Notes: generated by a model not told the origin, from the sequence alone. Shown: positions 1-11,509, numbered from the stretch's first letter. The stretch is DNA of 64,000 nt from Anadara kagoshimensis (GCA_021292105.1 CM037860.1:9566698-9630697); one strand, 5' to 3'. Translations and numbers: made by a program.

Positions 1-261
1 CGCGTCCTGGTTAGAGGGGGGGTACTGGGGTTCCTGCCCCGGATTTTTTTTTTTTTTTTTCTTTTTTTCTTTTTTTGTTGAAAAATAAAATAAAATTCAG
101 AATATGCAATTCCCTGCATTAGAAAATTTTCATAAAATCTGTACTCACAACATGATCAAACACATTTTTTTGTGATTTAGATCTGTATTTGGTGCCGGAC
201 AAGAGTTATTTGGTTGAATCTTCTGAAAACACGTGTGCTATTTTTAATGCTTTACATAAAC

Positions 262-304
262 AAAATAGTTCAGGTGAGCGTTAACGCCCATGGGTCTCGT
301 GTTT
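262..304 (+). repeat. 3' end fragment of a dispersed repeat (E1 family)
   Basis: This stretch contains CAGGTGAGCG followed by GCCCATGGGTCTCGTGTTT. It closely resembles the right end of the longer element at 22448-23905, which ends CAGGTGAGCG, then GGCCCATGGGCCTCTTGTTT. The 5' part of this copy is outside the window or too diverged to see. Positions 1-261 hold a poly-T tract and no coding signal. Confidence 0.6.
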
Positions 305-509
305 AAAAATTTGAATAATAATCAATATATTGACAGTTATCGTTAATAATTTGTATGAAATTTTGAACAAAAGAGTATTTTACAATTATGCGTGAGGAAG
401 TAAGTGACTGTCACGACAACTAAGATTCCCGGATCGATTTTTCCGTTTCTCTATTTTAGAATCAGAGTGGGAGTTCCAACTTCCGATTAAATCGAAAGTA
501 GAAAACAAG

Positions 510-2561
510 ATGGCAACAGCAATTGTTAAGAGAGAAATCTTTGATTGTTCGATATGTTTAGAACAATTTAACATTCCCAAATGTTTACCGTGTTACCACA
601 CATTTTGTAAGTCGTGTTTAGAAACATACATAAGTTCTGAAACAAGTAAAGAGTCGAATGAAGCATCAGAAGTTAAGAGTTTTCCTTGCCCTATATGCCG
701 TAAACACGTCAAACAGTTGGACCCCAATTTATCTGTTGAACAGTGGGTAAAAGATATGCCAACAAACAGTTTTATAACTTCTTTATTAGATAACATATCT
801 TGGGTAGACGGGTCTAGTACTCGTATGTGTGATGCATGTAAATTTTCAGGTGATGAGATACAGGCTGTGTCATGGTGTAAAGATTGTTCTGAAAGTTTAT
901 GTGATGCATGTTCAAAATGTCACCGCAAGTCTAAAGCAACACGAAAACACAAAATTGTCCCAATTGAAGACATCAAAGATGACTCATTTAGACTAACTGA
1001 AATTGATGAGCCATGTATGCAGCACAAAGGAAAACATTTGGAAGTTTATTGTGTTGACCATGATGAAATGTGTTGTGTTGTGTGTGTGTCAGCTGATCAC
1101 CGTTTGTGTCCCAATATAAAAACTATTGAGGTAGTGTCTGAACAGACATCCAATGAACAAACCAAAGATTTCACCAAACAACTGAAAGAAGTTGAAACAT
1201 TAGTAGGATGTTTTTCTGATAAAAATCAGAAAAATCTGGAGAAGCTAGATAAGAAGCATGATGACATTTTGACTTCTGTAACAGAAAATGCAGTTTCTGC
1301 AAAGGCAAAGATAGATGAAATGTTAGACAAATTCAAATGTGATTTTAAAAACCACCATATAGTGAAACGAGATCTATGGATAGAACAGAAAGCAAAAATT
1401 GACAGTTTTAGAAAAACAATTGCAAATGGATGCAAACTGGTTGAGGCAGTATCTGACAAAGGGAATGTCAAACAAGTATTTATTGCTATGGCTAAAGTCA
1501 GGTCTCAGTTAAGAAGTCATATTAGTCAGTTATGTAGTGAGCTAGACGATGACTGTACAGTTGCTTATACATTCACTTTGGATGAAACATTTGCCAAGAT
1601 CACCAATATTAATGACATTGGTAAAATAGAAACAGTTCAATCACCTTGTAATGCAGATCCAGTAGAAGGTATCATACTTTCTGTGAAGTCATGTTGTACT
1701 ACAAGTGAAACTGAGGATAAAGACCAGACAAATGCAGACCAAAATGATGTTATATCACAGGCACAAGTTGAAGCTATCCCTCTGGATAATATTGAAGTGA
1801 TTGAAGCAGTTCCAATCTGTGAAATTAAATCTATTGATTCAGATTTTACAGGGGGTGTTTTTCTTGAGGATGATAACATTATGTTTGCAGACAGATGTTC
1901 AGAGAAGCTGAAGATATACAGTCTGACTGGGAAGTGCATAAAGAGTTATCACTTGGACAAGCCACCTTATGATTTGGCATTGGGACTGAAAGGGGAAATT
2001 TATGTAACTTTTTATGAGAGTTGTTTGATCAGAAAATACAGAGTAGAGGAGAATAACCTTGTGAAGGTGGGTGAATTGATGAGTGATGCACCAACTTGTG
2101 GCATTGTTGTAACACACAAAGGTATTCTTTTGTCATCTCAGAAGAAAGTAAGTCTTGTCAGTGAAAATGATGGCAGCATTATCAAGTCTTTTCCACGGTC
2201 TTCAGGTGACTATACATATACATGTGTTTCCAAGTTTGGTCATTTTTATTACAACAATCACAATGAATTGATTTGCTCAGGTTTGGATGGCAACAACATT
2301 TTCTGTCACAAAAATGAGAAACTAGAAAACGCAAAAGGGATAGGTTTAGATTGTTCTGAAAATGTGTATGTTTGTTGTGAAAGAGGCATTTACCTCCTGT
2401 CTAACAATGGTAAAAATGGAAGGTTGTTATTGGCTGAAATTAATGGAATAGAGTGTCCATATGTTATTGTATTTGATAAAACAGGAAGACGTTTTTTTGT
2501 GACATCAAATACAGAAACTGTCACTGCAAAAATTTACAAATTGTGTAAAACAAACTCTTAG
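510..2561 (+). CDS. TRIM-family RING-type E3 ubiquitin ligase, single exon
   Basis: A 683-residue intact protein in one exon. Residues 13-63 are a C3HC4 RING (C13, C16, C28, H30, C33, C36, C60, C63). A first B-box follows at about 107-147 and a second at about 169-208 (starting CMQHKGKHLEVYC). Residues about 212-345 are charged, low in proline and probably coiled coil. Residues about 440-680 have the aromatic and glycine spacing of a beta-propeller (NHL-like) C-terminus. RING domains recruit E2 enzymes, so the likely role is ubiquitin transfer in the cytosol; the propeller would bind substrate or RNA. The start AAGATGG is a strong initiation context, and the RING begins 13 residues later as in other TRIMs. 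Large expansions of intron-poor TRIM genes are typical of bivalves. Orthology to a particular vertebrate TRIM cannot be decided, so no symbol is given. Confidence 0.93.
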   Translation: MATAIVKREIFDCSICLEQFNIPKCLPCYHTFCKSCLETYISSETSKESNEASEVKSFPCPICRKHVKQLDPNLSVEQWVKDMPTNSFITSLLDNISWVDGSSTRMCDACKFSGDEIQAVSWCKDCSESLCDACSKCHRKSKATRKHKIVPIEDIKDDSFRLTEIDEPCMQHKGKHLEVYCVDHDEMCCVVCVSADHRLCPNIKTIEVVSEQTSNEQTKDFTKQLKEVETLVGCFSDKNQKNLEKLDKKHDDILTSVTENAVSAKAKIDEMLDKFKCDFKNHHIVKRDLWIEQKAKIDSFRKTIANGCKLVEAVSDKGNVKQVFIAMAKVRSQLRSHISQLCSELDDDCTVAYTFTLDETFAKITNINDIGKIETVQSPCNADPVEGIILSVKSCCTTSETEDKDQTNADQNDVISQAQVEAIPLDNIEVIEAVPICEIKSIDSDFTGGVFLEDDNIMFADRCSEKLKIYSLTGKCIKSYHLDKPPYDLALGLKGEIYVTFYESCLIRKYRVEENNLVKVGELMSDAPTCGIVVTHKGILLSSQKKVSLVSENDGSIIKSFPRSSGDYTYTCVSKFGHFYYNNHNELICSGLDGNNIFCHKNEKLENAKGIGLDCSENVYVCCERGIYLLSNNGKNGRLLLAEINGIECPYVIVFDKTGRRFFVTSNTETVTAKIYKLCKTNS

Positions 2562-2957
2562 AATAAGAGCATAAACATCGCTTACAAATGTATTTCAAAA
2601 ATGCATTTTGATGGGGAAAAATCAGAGGATTATTTTTGTAATAAGTAATTTTATTGCCCCAGTCTCCCAGACCTTATCTATGAGAAGACAAGTGCCAGAG
2701 TTGGGGTCACTAGGTTCACCCACCAGTTAACCACTGGAAAGTTTTTGGATTCATTTGCGTGAGTTTTAAGTAAGCGTGAGAAGTGACAGGTCGGTGTGAG
2801 TTATCTTCCCTAGACCATGTTACCATAGAAATGTAATTAAGAACAATGTAACACGATTTTGTTATAAAAGTGTATGAAACATTTTTACACAAGAAGGTAC
2901 ATATTTATTGTTATATTTTGTATACAGTAGATTGATTATTAATTAATGAAAATTTTT

Positions 2958-2998
<41 letters not shown>

Positions 2999-4896
2999 CT
3001 TTTCTACTATTCAGATATTTTTTAAATACATGTATATCAATACAGATATTAATCCAGTTTGATGTTTTGAAGCATTGTTTTTCTACAAGCAGTGATGAGT
3101 TTAAATTCCTATATCTTGAGGGATAAATTGTCTGCTTTCAGTGATTTTGTTTGCTTAATACTACCGAGTGAAGGAAGTTTCCCCAAAGGAAAAATGACTA
3201 AAATTTCCAAATTTGTCCACTAAAATCCCCCAAAATAACAGTTATATACTGAAAAATTAGATCTAGTTGTCCTTACCCACAAAATACCAGATAGTACAAC
3301 AATATATTGTCTTTGCAATGAATGCAATAGTTATTACCAGCATATCATAATGCAGTTTACTAAATCTCAGAACTTGATATTCCCAGTCTCAAAGGCAGAG
3401 GTAGTTTTCATTTTTTCAATAAATATGACAAAATCAATTCTGTTTAATGCCTTACTGTTTTGGTTATTTTTTTTTTTTGGGGGGGGGGGACAGTTTAAAA
3501 ATATTGTTAAATGAGAAAATAAACATGCTTTGACGTTTGAAGTCCCTTGTTGTGAATGCTACAAGGATGGTTGATTTATCATTATTCATTTGTAATTTAG
3601 CAAGTATATACTTGTTGATAATCCACATTTGTAATCTTAAGTGGTTTGATAAAATTATACCTGCATACAGTATTAAATGTCGTTGTTTATGAATTTTTTC
3701 TCAGTATTTTAGCCTAGATATTGAAAATACAGTCATATCCAGCTCAGTATTACAGTCCCTTTTGAGTATCTTGCTTTGTACTGCATAATGTACCCAGTCT
3801 GATCTAACAGGCTCATGACAAGGGCATAGTTGAGTAAAGTGGTTGCCTTCAGAGCATTCAATTCAAGTTATTTGAGAATACACACTTAATTTGTTTCTGA
3901 TACCATAAACGTGTATATATCTCCTTCAAGACAGGATTGACTGACAAATGTACATAATTTGTTGTACCTAGTACCTGTTTTAATGATTATTTTTTGTTGG
4001 TTTTTGTTTTGTATATAGTTTGTATATGTCGAATTTACCGGTAGTTGTTATTTAATTAGAAATTTAAAAAATATCTTTTAAAAAATTAAGATAAAAAAAA
4101 CCAGCTTTGACTTTAATATATACTTTTTTCAGAGTTGAGACGTCCAAAAGAGGACACAAGGCGCATCCTCGTTACGCTCTCAGCTAAACATAGATGCAAA
4201 TGCCTGTGGTGTTTAAATATTACATCAGTTATTTTAGCATATGAAAGCACATCTTTAAAGATGGTCATGCTGAGAAAAATACCAGTAAAATAGGACTTTT
4301 TATAAGCAAAAATCTGAAAACTCACATATGATACTATTACTTTTTATTTTTTTAAGTACAAGAATATTAAGACTTTTATTTTATTTATTTTTTTTAAAAA
4401 CCAAAACTGTTCATTTAGGATTAAATACCATAAAATCCACCATACATCTTTCAAGACCAAAATTCATTTTAGTTCAACGGTCAAAATCGTCTTATTGTAA
4501 TGTTTTGATATTATGGATTGTTCTTTGAACGTTTTGTTTAAAACATCATAATTATGTGAATGCGATGTTTCTAAAAAGTGTTTTTTTCGAGTTGGAACAC
4601 CATGGCAGTACAATGCGCATGGGTCTTTGTTACTTATACAGATGCATTCGTTTTGGAAAACTGTGAAAACTTGTTTCAATTTTGTTGACAACTATAACAA
4701 GAAATAAAATTAATTCAATATTTTTTGTTTCTTAGACTTGTTTTTTTTTTCATTTATATCAGTGTTCACTTCAATTTGCGATGACCTCTATTTAATATCA
4801 AGGCGGGTCCAGGAACTGATAGGTTCATCTCCATTCCTCTAATGTTTCTTGTAGGTTTGATTTTTGGGGATCCATGAGTTTGTCATCAATCTTGTG
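2562..4896. other. Intergenic, no gene seen
   Basis: AT-rich DNA downstream of the TRIM gene. It holds a (GT)n run near 2959-2997, a T-then-G homopolymer junction near 3468-3489, and AATAAA-like signals near 3418 and 3518 that could serve the TRIM transcript. The short open frames in it resemble no known family. Confidence 0.6.
2959..2997. repeat. (GT)n microsatellite
   Basis: About 19 uninterrupted GT dinucleotides in the 3' flank of the TRIM gene. Confidence 0.95.
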
Positions 4897-5161
4897 AAAC
4901 AAACACATATGCAAACAACATTGACCTGTCCATTTGACCTTTAATTTAAATAATTATTACAATTTATTATGGATCAGTACATTGATGTAAAGCAAACGCA
5001 CATGTTTATTTCGTTTACAGCCTGGAAAATTTGCATTGTTCATGTATTAACTGCGAATCCTAACACTACCCATGCACTTGATAGGTCATCGTATATAAAT
5101 ATTCTTAATGAAAGGTCAGGCGGACAGGTCAATGTTGTTTACTTAGAACATGTGTTTTGTT
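4897..5161. mobile_element. MITE-like element with inverted arms (family M4, copy 1)
   Basis: The left arm (about 4897-4950) contains AACAACATTGACCTGTCC and the right arm (about 5111-5161) carries the reverse complement GGACAGGTCAATGTTGTT, with similarity extending to about 50 bp. The inner arms include GGTCA/TGACC half-sites. A diverged second copy lies at 20743-20978. There is no coding capacity. Confidence 0.6.
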
Positions 5162-5334
5162 CAATCCATACAAGTAAATGAACAGTGTCTTTGTAAATAA
5201 TTACGTAAAACATGGTATGTGTTTCAGAAATTTTAAATCGAAGTTTGGATGATTCTAATGTGGCAAAGATGAGATTGTCAGTTCGCTGTCCGAACTTTCG
5301 GATGTGTAATTCAACTAGACTATTCCAGAACTAA

Positions 5335-5355
5335 CCGTCTCGATATAAGTGAAAT
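5335..5355 (+). repeat. V-SINE tail fragment
   Basis: CCGTCTCGATATAAGTGAAA is the conserved 3' motif of the SINE copies at 21437-21747 and 27028-27108. Only the tail is present. Confidence 0.6.
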
Positions 5356-6759
5356 AGTAAATACTAGTATTCTTACTGAACATTAAAATGGTTTTGTTAA
5401 GAAAGAAGAGAAGTAAATCAACTGAAGACAAATACGACAAAACTAAGATTGGAATTTGACCGCTTTGTTTTACAACTAACTCTAGATGTCACTGAATAGA
5501 ATCTTTCACCAAATCCCTGATTAGTCTGTGCTGATATTGGGGACGAACCAACGGTGGTGCATAAGTGACATGAAATATATTTTTTTTATTTGACGTGTGC
5601 ATTTAATAGGTATTACGTGCACGCGCACTAACTATTACGCCCGCGCCGTGCGCACGTAATATAAAAATATATTTACGGTAATATAAAATATATCCCATGT
5701 CTCTTCTGTGCCATTGTACGAACCTAGCATTTGTTTTGCACACCATCCTAGAAACAACACTGACCATTTATTTTCCTCAAGACTATAGAGTTCGTGTTAT
5801 TCAGTTTACTCATTGTGAAAGCAAATTGGGCCATGCTTTTGGTAAATTTAATAAAAATATGAGTAATGCCAAATATACTAAAGTCAGCACAGAGGTTGAT
5901 TATGACAAAATAGTTTGGGATTTTTTATGTCACTTGATCAATCGATAAGGTATCTAATGTCATAAATAAGATATTCCGTAAAATTTCAATCGGTATTTTC
6001 AATAAAACTTGGTACAGAGATTCCGTGTCATCAATAAAAAAGAAGTTCGTTCAATAACTTCAGTTCCAACTTTAAGTTTTCAATTAAACTTGGTGCAGAG
6101 GTTGCTTAACTTAAGATCTCGCTTTAGATTTTAAAGCATCAAGATAAAAGTTCAAGGCCACAGATATTTTGAATTGAACATTTAAAATGTAACATCTAAT
6201 GATATTCCCAGTTTCTGATTTTAAGGTCATAAGGCTTTAAATAAAAAAGTAATGTTCATTCAAGCAATAAATAAAGTTCCATTTGAGACTTTAATGGGAC
6301 TTGGTACATAGTAGTAGGTAGCTTATGACAAGATGTGACTTTGGAATAATAACATTTATCATTGGGATTTATTTCTACAGAGCAGTTCCCCAACAAAATA
6401 CTATGGAAAGGTATAGTTAACAGTACAGGTAATGATTTGGAAACTTTTAATTGGAAAGCAAGAATTAATTCTGATACCGACTTCAGTCGTTTTGTTTATT
6501 TACAACCAGAAATCTTCCTTGCAACAGTGTGGTTAATACCAGGTAACATGGAACTCTTAGGATATGTATCAAAACTGGACAACACCCGTTTCTAAAGTAT
6601 TTAAAAGAGCTCCTTGTGTAAAAATAGTTTTAGTGACGTGTATATGTACACATTACATGTGATTACAGTGTAGCTGTCCATTTATATGAAGTATTATAGG
6701 ACAAAATAACAGATATCTATGGGTTACATGTTAATGTTTAAATAATTGAACAAAAAATA
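5356..6759. other. Intergenic, degenerate repeats, no firm gene
   Basis: Around 5980-6330 a loose phrase (AAACTTGGTACAGAG-like) recurs several times, as in decayed tandem repeats. An open frame at 6381-6595 follows a good acceptor (TTTCTACAG) and reads EQFPNKILWKGIV onward, but I recognise no family and no partner exon. Confidence 0.4.
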
Positions 6760-7040
6760 CCAATCCATGTCCAAATCAAAATTCCAAAAGCAAAGTAAAA
6801 CAATCATACCAACACTTGTCAAAATCACAATCCTGAAGCAAAGTAAAAACGTTGAAACTGGCAAGTTAGGTTAAACACGTGCACTTCTACCAGAGAAGTA
6901 AGACCGGGTGCTCCTGAAGGGAAAGCATCTCCTGTTCAGCTAGCCAGCCACACGTGTAATCAAAATTGAGAACAAATGGAACGTGAAAATATGGACATCG
7001 AATACATCCAGTGTAATTTTTGATACAAAGATTTTCTTTA

Positions 7041-8275
7041 CTTATTTAGACAACACAACATTCCGCCATTTTAAACATATCAAGTTTATTTGTCACAACA
7101 TATTTGTGTAATTCTCAAAGGCATTCAAAGTTGGTGACCATCAAACAATGATGGAAAATCAAAATGTTGAGTTTAGGGCAGTAATAAAGTTCCTCACAGT
7201 AGAGGGATCAAATGCCAAAGAAATTCACCGGCGAATGGCCGAGTTGTACGGTGACAGCGGTCCTGCCTATTCCACAGTGGCAAAAGGGTCAGTTGAATTT
7301 CAACGTGAGCGCACCTCACTGAAGGATGACCCACTGTCAGGTCGGCCAGCTGATTCCATCACAAAGGAAATTGTCACGTCTGTGGAGACCCTCATCATCA
7401 TGAACGATCGTCGAATTAGGATTGATAACATAGCTAGGGAGTGTGACATTTCACATTGGAATGTATACACGGTTATCCACGAGCATCTTGGGATGTCAAA
7501 AGTACCCGCAAGATGGGTCCCCAGAAACCTTAATGTGCAGGATCGCTCCCAAAGACTCCAGTCAAGTCGGGAGCTTCTTGGTATTTATAATGATAACCCG
7601 GAGAGCTTCCATTTACGTTTAGTAACTTATGATGAAACATGGATTCATCATTGGGACCCAGAAACCAAAAAAGAGACCATGGAATGGAAACAACCTGGGT
7701 CACCCTCACCAAAGAAATTCAAAACCCAACCATCAGCTGGCAAAGTCATGGCCACTTTGTTTTGGGATTCTAAGGGTGTTCTGTTAATCAATTATAAACC
7801 TGCTGAAATCTTTATCACTGGGGCTTACTATGCTGATCTAATGAAGCAGCTGGAAGCTGCTATTAAATTAAAAAGGAGGGGAAAGTTGAGCCGAGGGGTA
7901 TTGCTTCTTCACGGCAATGCTTTTGTGCACAAGTCAAGGATTGCACAGGCAACGATTCGTGAATGCAAGTTCGAACAACTAAATCACCCACCCTACAGTC
8001 CCGATCTGGCACCCAGTGATTGTTTCCTATTTAGAAATTCGAAATCCAATTTACGGGGAATCATATTTCTTGATGATGATAGACTTAAGGCTACCACCAA
8101 GGCATGGTTTCAGGACCAAACCGAAGATTTCTATTTCAAAGTTATAGACAGTCTGAAAGAAAAGTGGGCTAAGTGCATTGGGAAAAATGGGGACTATATT
8201 GAAAAATAATAATACAATGTATGGTTTGTTGCGGCAATATATACCCCGTTCTATAAACTTTTTGACCTCCCCTCG
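7041..8275 (+). mobile_element. mariner-type DNA transposon, about 1.24 kb, nested in DR1
   Basis: The boundaries are inferred by comparison with an unoccupied DR1 copy. The flanking repeat stops at TA (7039-7040) and resumes with TA (8276-8277), as expected for mariner insertion at TA. The right end (ACTTTTTGACCTCCCCTCG) looks like a mariner terminus, but its inverted partner on the left is not evident, so the left end seems decayed. The 1.2-1.3 kb length fits the family. It carries the transposase frame at 7148-8209. Confidence 0.8.
7148..8209 (+). pseudogene. mariner transposase, full-length frame with a lost catalytic aspartate
   Basis: A 353-residue open frame without stops, the normal mariner length. 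The N-terminal half (about 1-120) is the paired helix-turn-helix DNA-binding region, including the linker segment around residues 60-70. The catalytic D,D34D set is expected at D162 (YDETWIHHW), at the HDNA-type motif, and at D291 (YSPDLAPSDCFLF). The middle motif reads LLHGNAF, so residue 256 is Gly instead of Asp (codon GGC at 7913-7915); 34 residues separate it from D291. Known mariner enzymes need all three acids for metal-dependent cleavage, so this copy should be inactive although its frame is open. The frame may simply be young, or could be kept for DNA binding. Confidence 0.9.
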
Positions 8276-8480
8276 TACTTATCGACAATATTGTGGCGAC
8301 GGCCATAAAACATTTTAAGGCCTTTATAACCTTCAGCTTGCAATATGCCTAAATCAACAATTTATTTGTAACAGTTTGCTTGGTTGCAAGAAGTTCTCGT
8401 AGTCGGAATAAGCATTGAAGGTATACCATAGTGCTATGTGAAAGCGTCATAAGCAGAAGAAGCAGGTATACTGCTGCATA

Positions 8481-8869
8481 GAAAAGCAGAGAGTTGACAG
8501 GACAATAGAAAATAGATTAATAATCGCTATTAAAAGAACATAAGTTATGGTGTTTGATCATTTTTATTTGTCTTTAACACAGATGTTATCTTTGTCTGTA
8601 AAACATATACATGTCATAAAATTTTGCTTAAGAAATAGTCTTGAAAAATAAGTACATGACAACATGCTAATGTTTGAAGCATCGTTTCATAAAAAATTAC
8701 GCATAAAAATTAAATGTATAAATATTGACCTCAATTAAGGACCAAAAATGTACTTTACGATTTAACTAATAGAAAGATAAAAGTCTTTTCAAGTAGGATT
8801 CATTTTGGATTCATCATGATTGCAAACAGACAAACAAAATCATCCAATGGTAAAGTTAAACAATATTAT
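8481..8869. other. Intergenic, nothing recognised
   Basis: AT-rich sequence between the DR1 copy and the LINE remnant. No convincing gene, RNA or repeat was seen. Confidence 0.5.
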
Positions 8870-9421
8870 GTATTTCAAAAAACTCAAATGGCTTAATTTC
8901 CGAATTATAACCCAAATATATGGCACTAATAAATTCCTCCAGATAATTAATATCAAGCAAGATTCAAAATGCACATTTTGCAAATCGTTTTAACAAAATG
9001 TTTCCCATCTTTTCTTCAACTGTGAATATGTAAAAGAAATTTGGAGTAGGGTTGAATCTTGGATAGTTATGAAAACAGGGAAAACCGTTATTATTAATAT
9101 TAAAGATGTAATATTGGGCATACCAACCAAAGATTCACATGCTCTAAATCACATTATATCATTAACCAAACAGTATATTAGTCTACAACGATACCTTAAT
9201 AAAACGTTACATATAAAAGAACTGCAAAATCACATAACAAAATATTATCAGATCGAAAAACATAGGTACAAAGCTTCGGGAAAATCTAATATTTTTTTGC
9301 AAAGATGGGGGGGGGGGGTCTTTAGATCTTTATTTGAATGATAACTACAAAATTAAAACTGGTATAATATGTAATACAAACATGTATATTTTGTACATAT
9401 TGTTATATAGTATATAGTATA

Positions 9422-10440
9422 CAGGTTAATGTCAAAATTAACGTCACCCCTACTGTGTCAAAATAAACGTCACCCCTGCAGCCCTGCAATTCTGCCAGAT
9501 TTGCAGCAAAAATGTTTAAACTAAAGTTCCATAATTTTTTTCTTAAGAATTTGCTCCCCTTAAATTTACAAATTGTCGTTGAATTCTCAATATCCAGCAT
9601 TTCTTTCAGTTGTTGAGGTAAATTTCAGTTCTGCAACATTATTTAAAACATTTTTTATACGAAAATCATAAATGGTCTCAGTTCGTTTCATTTCCAAATG
9701 GATACACCGAAAAATTCCTGGCAAATAAATTAAAAACCGTTTAAAATATGACTCAAATATTTGCAAAATCAGAAACGTTCGTCATCTTTCGCGACAGCCA
9801 AAAGGCACAGTTTAAAGAAGATTGTCGTGTCTAATCAAAGAAGCTATTAAGGCAAGTTAACATCCTTCTTTATTGGTTTCATATATGTTGATTCTGTTGC
9901 TTTTTTGACATTTGATTTTTTTAAAACAACAGTGATTATCCTAAAAGACTATGGCTTCTGTCCATAATTCCAGATCTACCAGGCGTTTCCTAGAGTCTTC
10001 ACAAATTCATATTTTAGATTGGCCATTAAACTCGCCAGATATGAGTCCGATTGAAAATCTGTGGGATGCTTTGAAAAGGGACGTCGCAATGGACAATCCA
10101 AAATCGTGTAATGTATGGGAAAGCGTCAAAAAGCATTGGTACAGAATAAATAAGAACTATCTTGAAAAGTTATACGACAGTCTTCCCAGACGTGTTCAGT
10201 CTGTTATAAGAGTTCGTGGTGCCTCAACTAAGCATAAATGGTGTTTGTTTGGACCAAGGCGATATTAAATACTTAATGATTAGTTTCTTTGTCTTGTTTT
10301 CTATTTTATAATGTCGTTCATTTACCATTCAGCTCCAAATTATTTGCTTTTTAATCAAAGCTAATTTGATAATTGATTTTCGATAGGGGTGACGTTAATT
10401 TTGACACATTAGGGGTGACGTTAATTTTGACATTGACCTG
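9422..10440 (+). mobile_element. Tc1-like DNA transposon, 1019 bp, internally deleted
   Basis: The termini are inverted over about 56 bp: left CAGGTTAATGTCAAAATTAA, right end the complement of CAGGTCAATGTCAAAATTAA. TA flanks both ends (9420-9421, 10441-10442), matching Tc1/mariner target duplication. Each end contains the block AAATTAACGTCACCCCT (or one-base variant) twice, a direct repeat inside the inverted repeat. The interior keeps only the C-terminal part of a transposase (9951-10268). Confidence 0.92.
9951..10268 (+). pseudogene. Tc1-like transposase, C-terminal fragment
   Basis: A 105-residue frame. DWPLNSPDMSPIENLWDALK is the signature around the last catalytic Glu (DD34E) and the third-motif Asp of Tc1-family transposases. 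The upstream DNA-binding domain, the first catalytic Asp and the usual DNAP/DNAR motif are missing; the frame begins ASVHNSRSTRRF just after where that motif should be. The element is therefore non-autonomous and the frame should be non-functional. Confidence 0.88.
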
Positions 10441-10827
10441 TAGTGTATCATGAAAAAACCCGTATGGAGGATGAAAGTATGAGTGAGTGGGTGGTGTCTT
10501 TGTCTTAATATATTATGTAAAATGTTGAAAAAATATAAATTAAAAAAAAATATGTATTTCAACCGTCAAAGAGTGAGAGAGAGAAAGAGAGAGAGAGGGG
10601 GTTAAAGTACAATAACATAAATAAAATCTGAAAGCTATTGTCTCAGTCCTCTTCTTGATGCATAGAACTTTACTGTCTTTGGTATCCCAAATATTTTGTT
10701 TCCTATATTTTCGCAATCAACTGATGACTAAATATGAATAATTCATTGTATTGCACACCAAGAACTTTATACATTGTACAGAGTGTAATAAAAAATCTTG
10801 AATCTTGCTAGCCAAAGCTTAATAGTG

Positions 10828-10888
10828 CTGTCATGTGCTGCTTTTGAATTTCTATTAAAATAGTGCATTCAAAAACAGCACATGACAG
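10828..10888. other. Near-perfect 22-bp hairpin
   Basis: 10828-10849 and 10867-10888 pair over 22 bp with one mismatch (arm CTGTCATGTGCTGCTTTTGA) around a 17-nt loop. It could be a tiny MITE or a small-RNA precursor-like hairpin; sequence alone does not decide. Confidence 0.7.
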
Positions 10889-10992
10889 TGCCATCAAAAA
10901 GTTAAATGTCTCTTTATCGTAAATTATCCTAGATATATTTAACCGTACATAATTCCATGTTCCATGTTTCATTCATTCTCAACTTTGATAAA

Positions 10993-11314
10993 CAACTAGA
11001 TAAACAGGAGGTGCTTACCCTTCTGGAGGACTTATTAACTAAATTTGCCAGTTTTCAATCATTGACCATTAAGTTCAAGATAACAGTCACTCCGGTTAAC
11101 GGATTGATAGTGTCTAGTAAGACAAGATCCCAAAGACTTGGAATCAAACGGGAAAATATTTTTGTTTGTTAACTTTATTATGTCATTTACAATGTTAAAG
11201 TTGAATGTTAAATAAAAGAAAAATAAATAAATCAAAAATAAAATAAAAATTGCCAGTTTTCAAAGGTTTTCTTATTGTGATTTTAACATGAATCGGTATG
11301 TTTGTTTTTTATCG
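10993..11314 (-). repeat. DR1 dispersed repeat fragment, reverse orientation
   Basis: AACAGGAGGTGCTTACCCTT near 11003 is the reverse complement of the DR1 core, and 11247-11312 (ending ATCGGTATGTTTG) is the reverse complement of the DR1 left terminus. The open frame at 10957-11172 is an accident of this repeat. Confidence 0.7.
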
Positions 11315-11509
11315 ATGTTTATATTATGTCTATACATATGTTCTGCTGTTATATTAAACATTTCATATCGCAATATACGAGTGACTGAACGTGCTAATTT
11401 TGTAGGGAAACTAGATAGAAACCTGCCAGAGAAAAACAGCCTTCTATCGTGATGTGTCGCACAACATGCACAAATATTTGATGATAAAACTAATAATTTT
11501 CCTTTACAG

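Larger units (their letters stand above)
6760..8480 (+). repeat. DR1 dispersed repeat copy, split by a mariner insertion
   Basis: The left part (6760-7040) carries the family landmarks CCAATCCATGTCC, GCAAAGTAAAAAC, a CACGTG block and the CCGGGTGCTCCTGAAGG block. The right part resumes at about 8276 (CTTATCGACAATATTGTGG). In an uninterrupted copy (12830-14547) these segments are continuous. The beginning of the copy is partly duplicated in tandem (6760-6850). Confidence 0.85.
8870..10545 (+). mobile_element. LINE (non-LTR retrotransposon) 3' remnant, interrupted by a Tc1-like element
   Basis: Reading forward, 8922-9341 gives NKFLQIINIKQDSKCTFC, then HLFFNCEYVKEIW and a 90-residue open stretch. 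This is the zinc-finger-like region downstream of the reverse transcriptase in many jockey/CR1-like LINEs. A stop interrupts CKSF*QN between the cysteine pair and the HLFFNC motif, so it is dead and 5'-truncated. The 3' untranslated part continues to an A-rich end near 10545 once the insertion at 9422-10440 is removed. Confidence 0.65.

Noticed and set aside
3731-3935. Possible MITE: CAGTCATATCC on the left and GACAGGATTGACTG on the right
   Set aside because: End similarity is short, and the TA duplication is absent on the right.
6381-6595. Possible terminal exon after a good acceptor
   Set aside because: No recognisable family and no partner exon; the acceptor alone is weak support.
10957-11172. 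71-residue open frame
   Set aside because: Largely a reverse-orientation DR1 fragment (AACAGGAGGTGCTTACCC); no domain.
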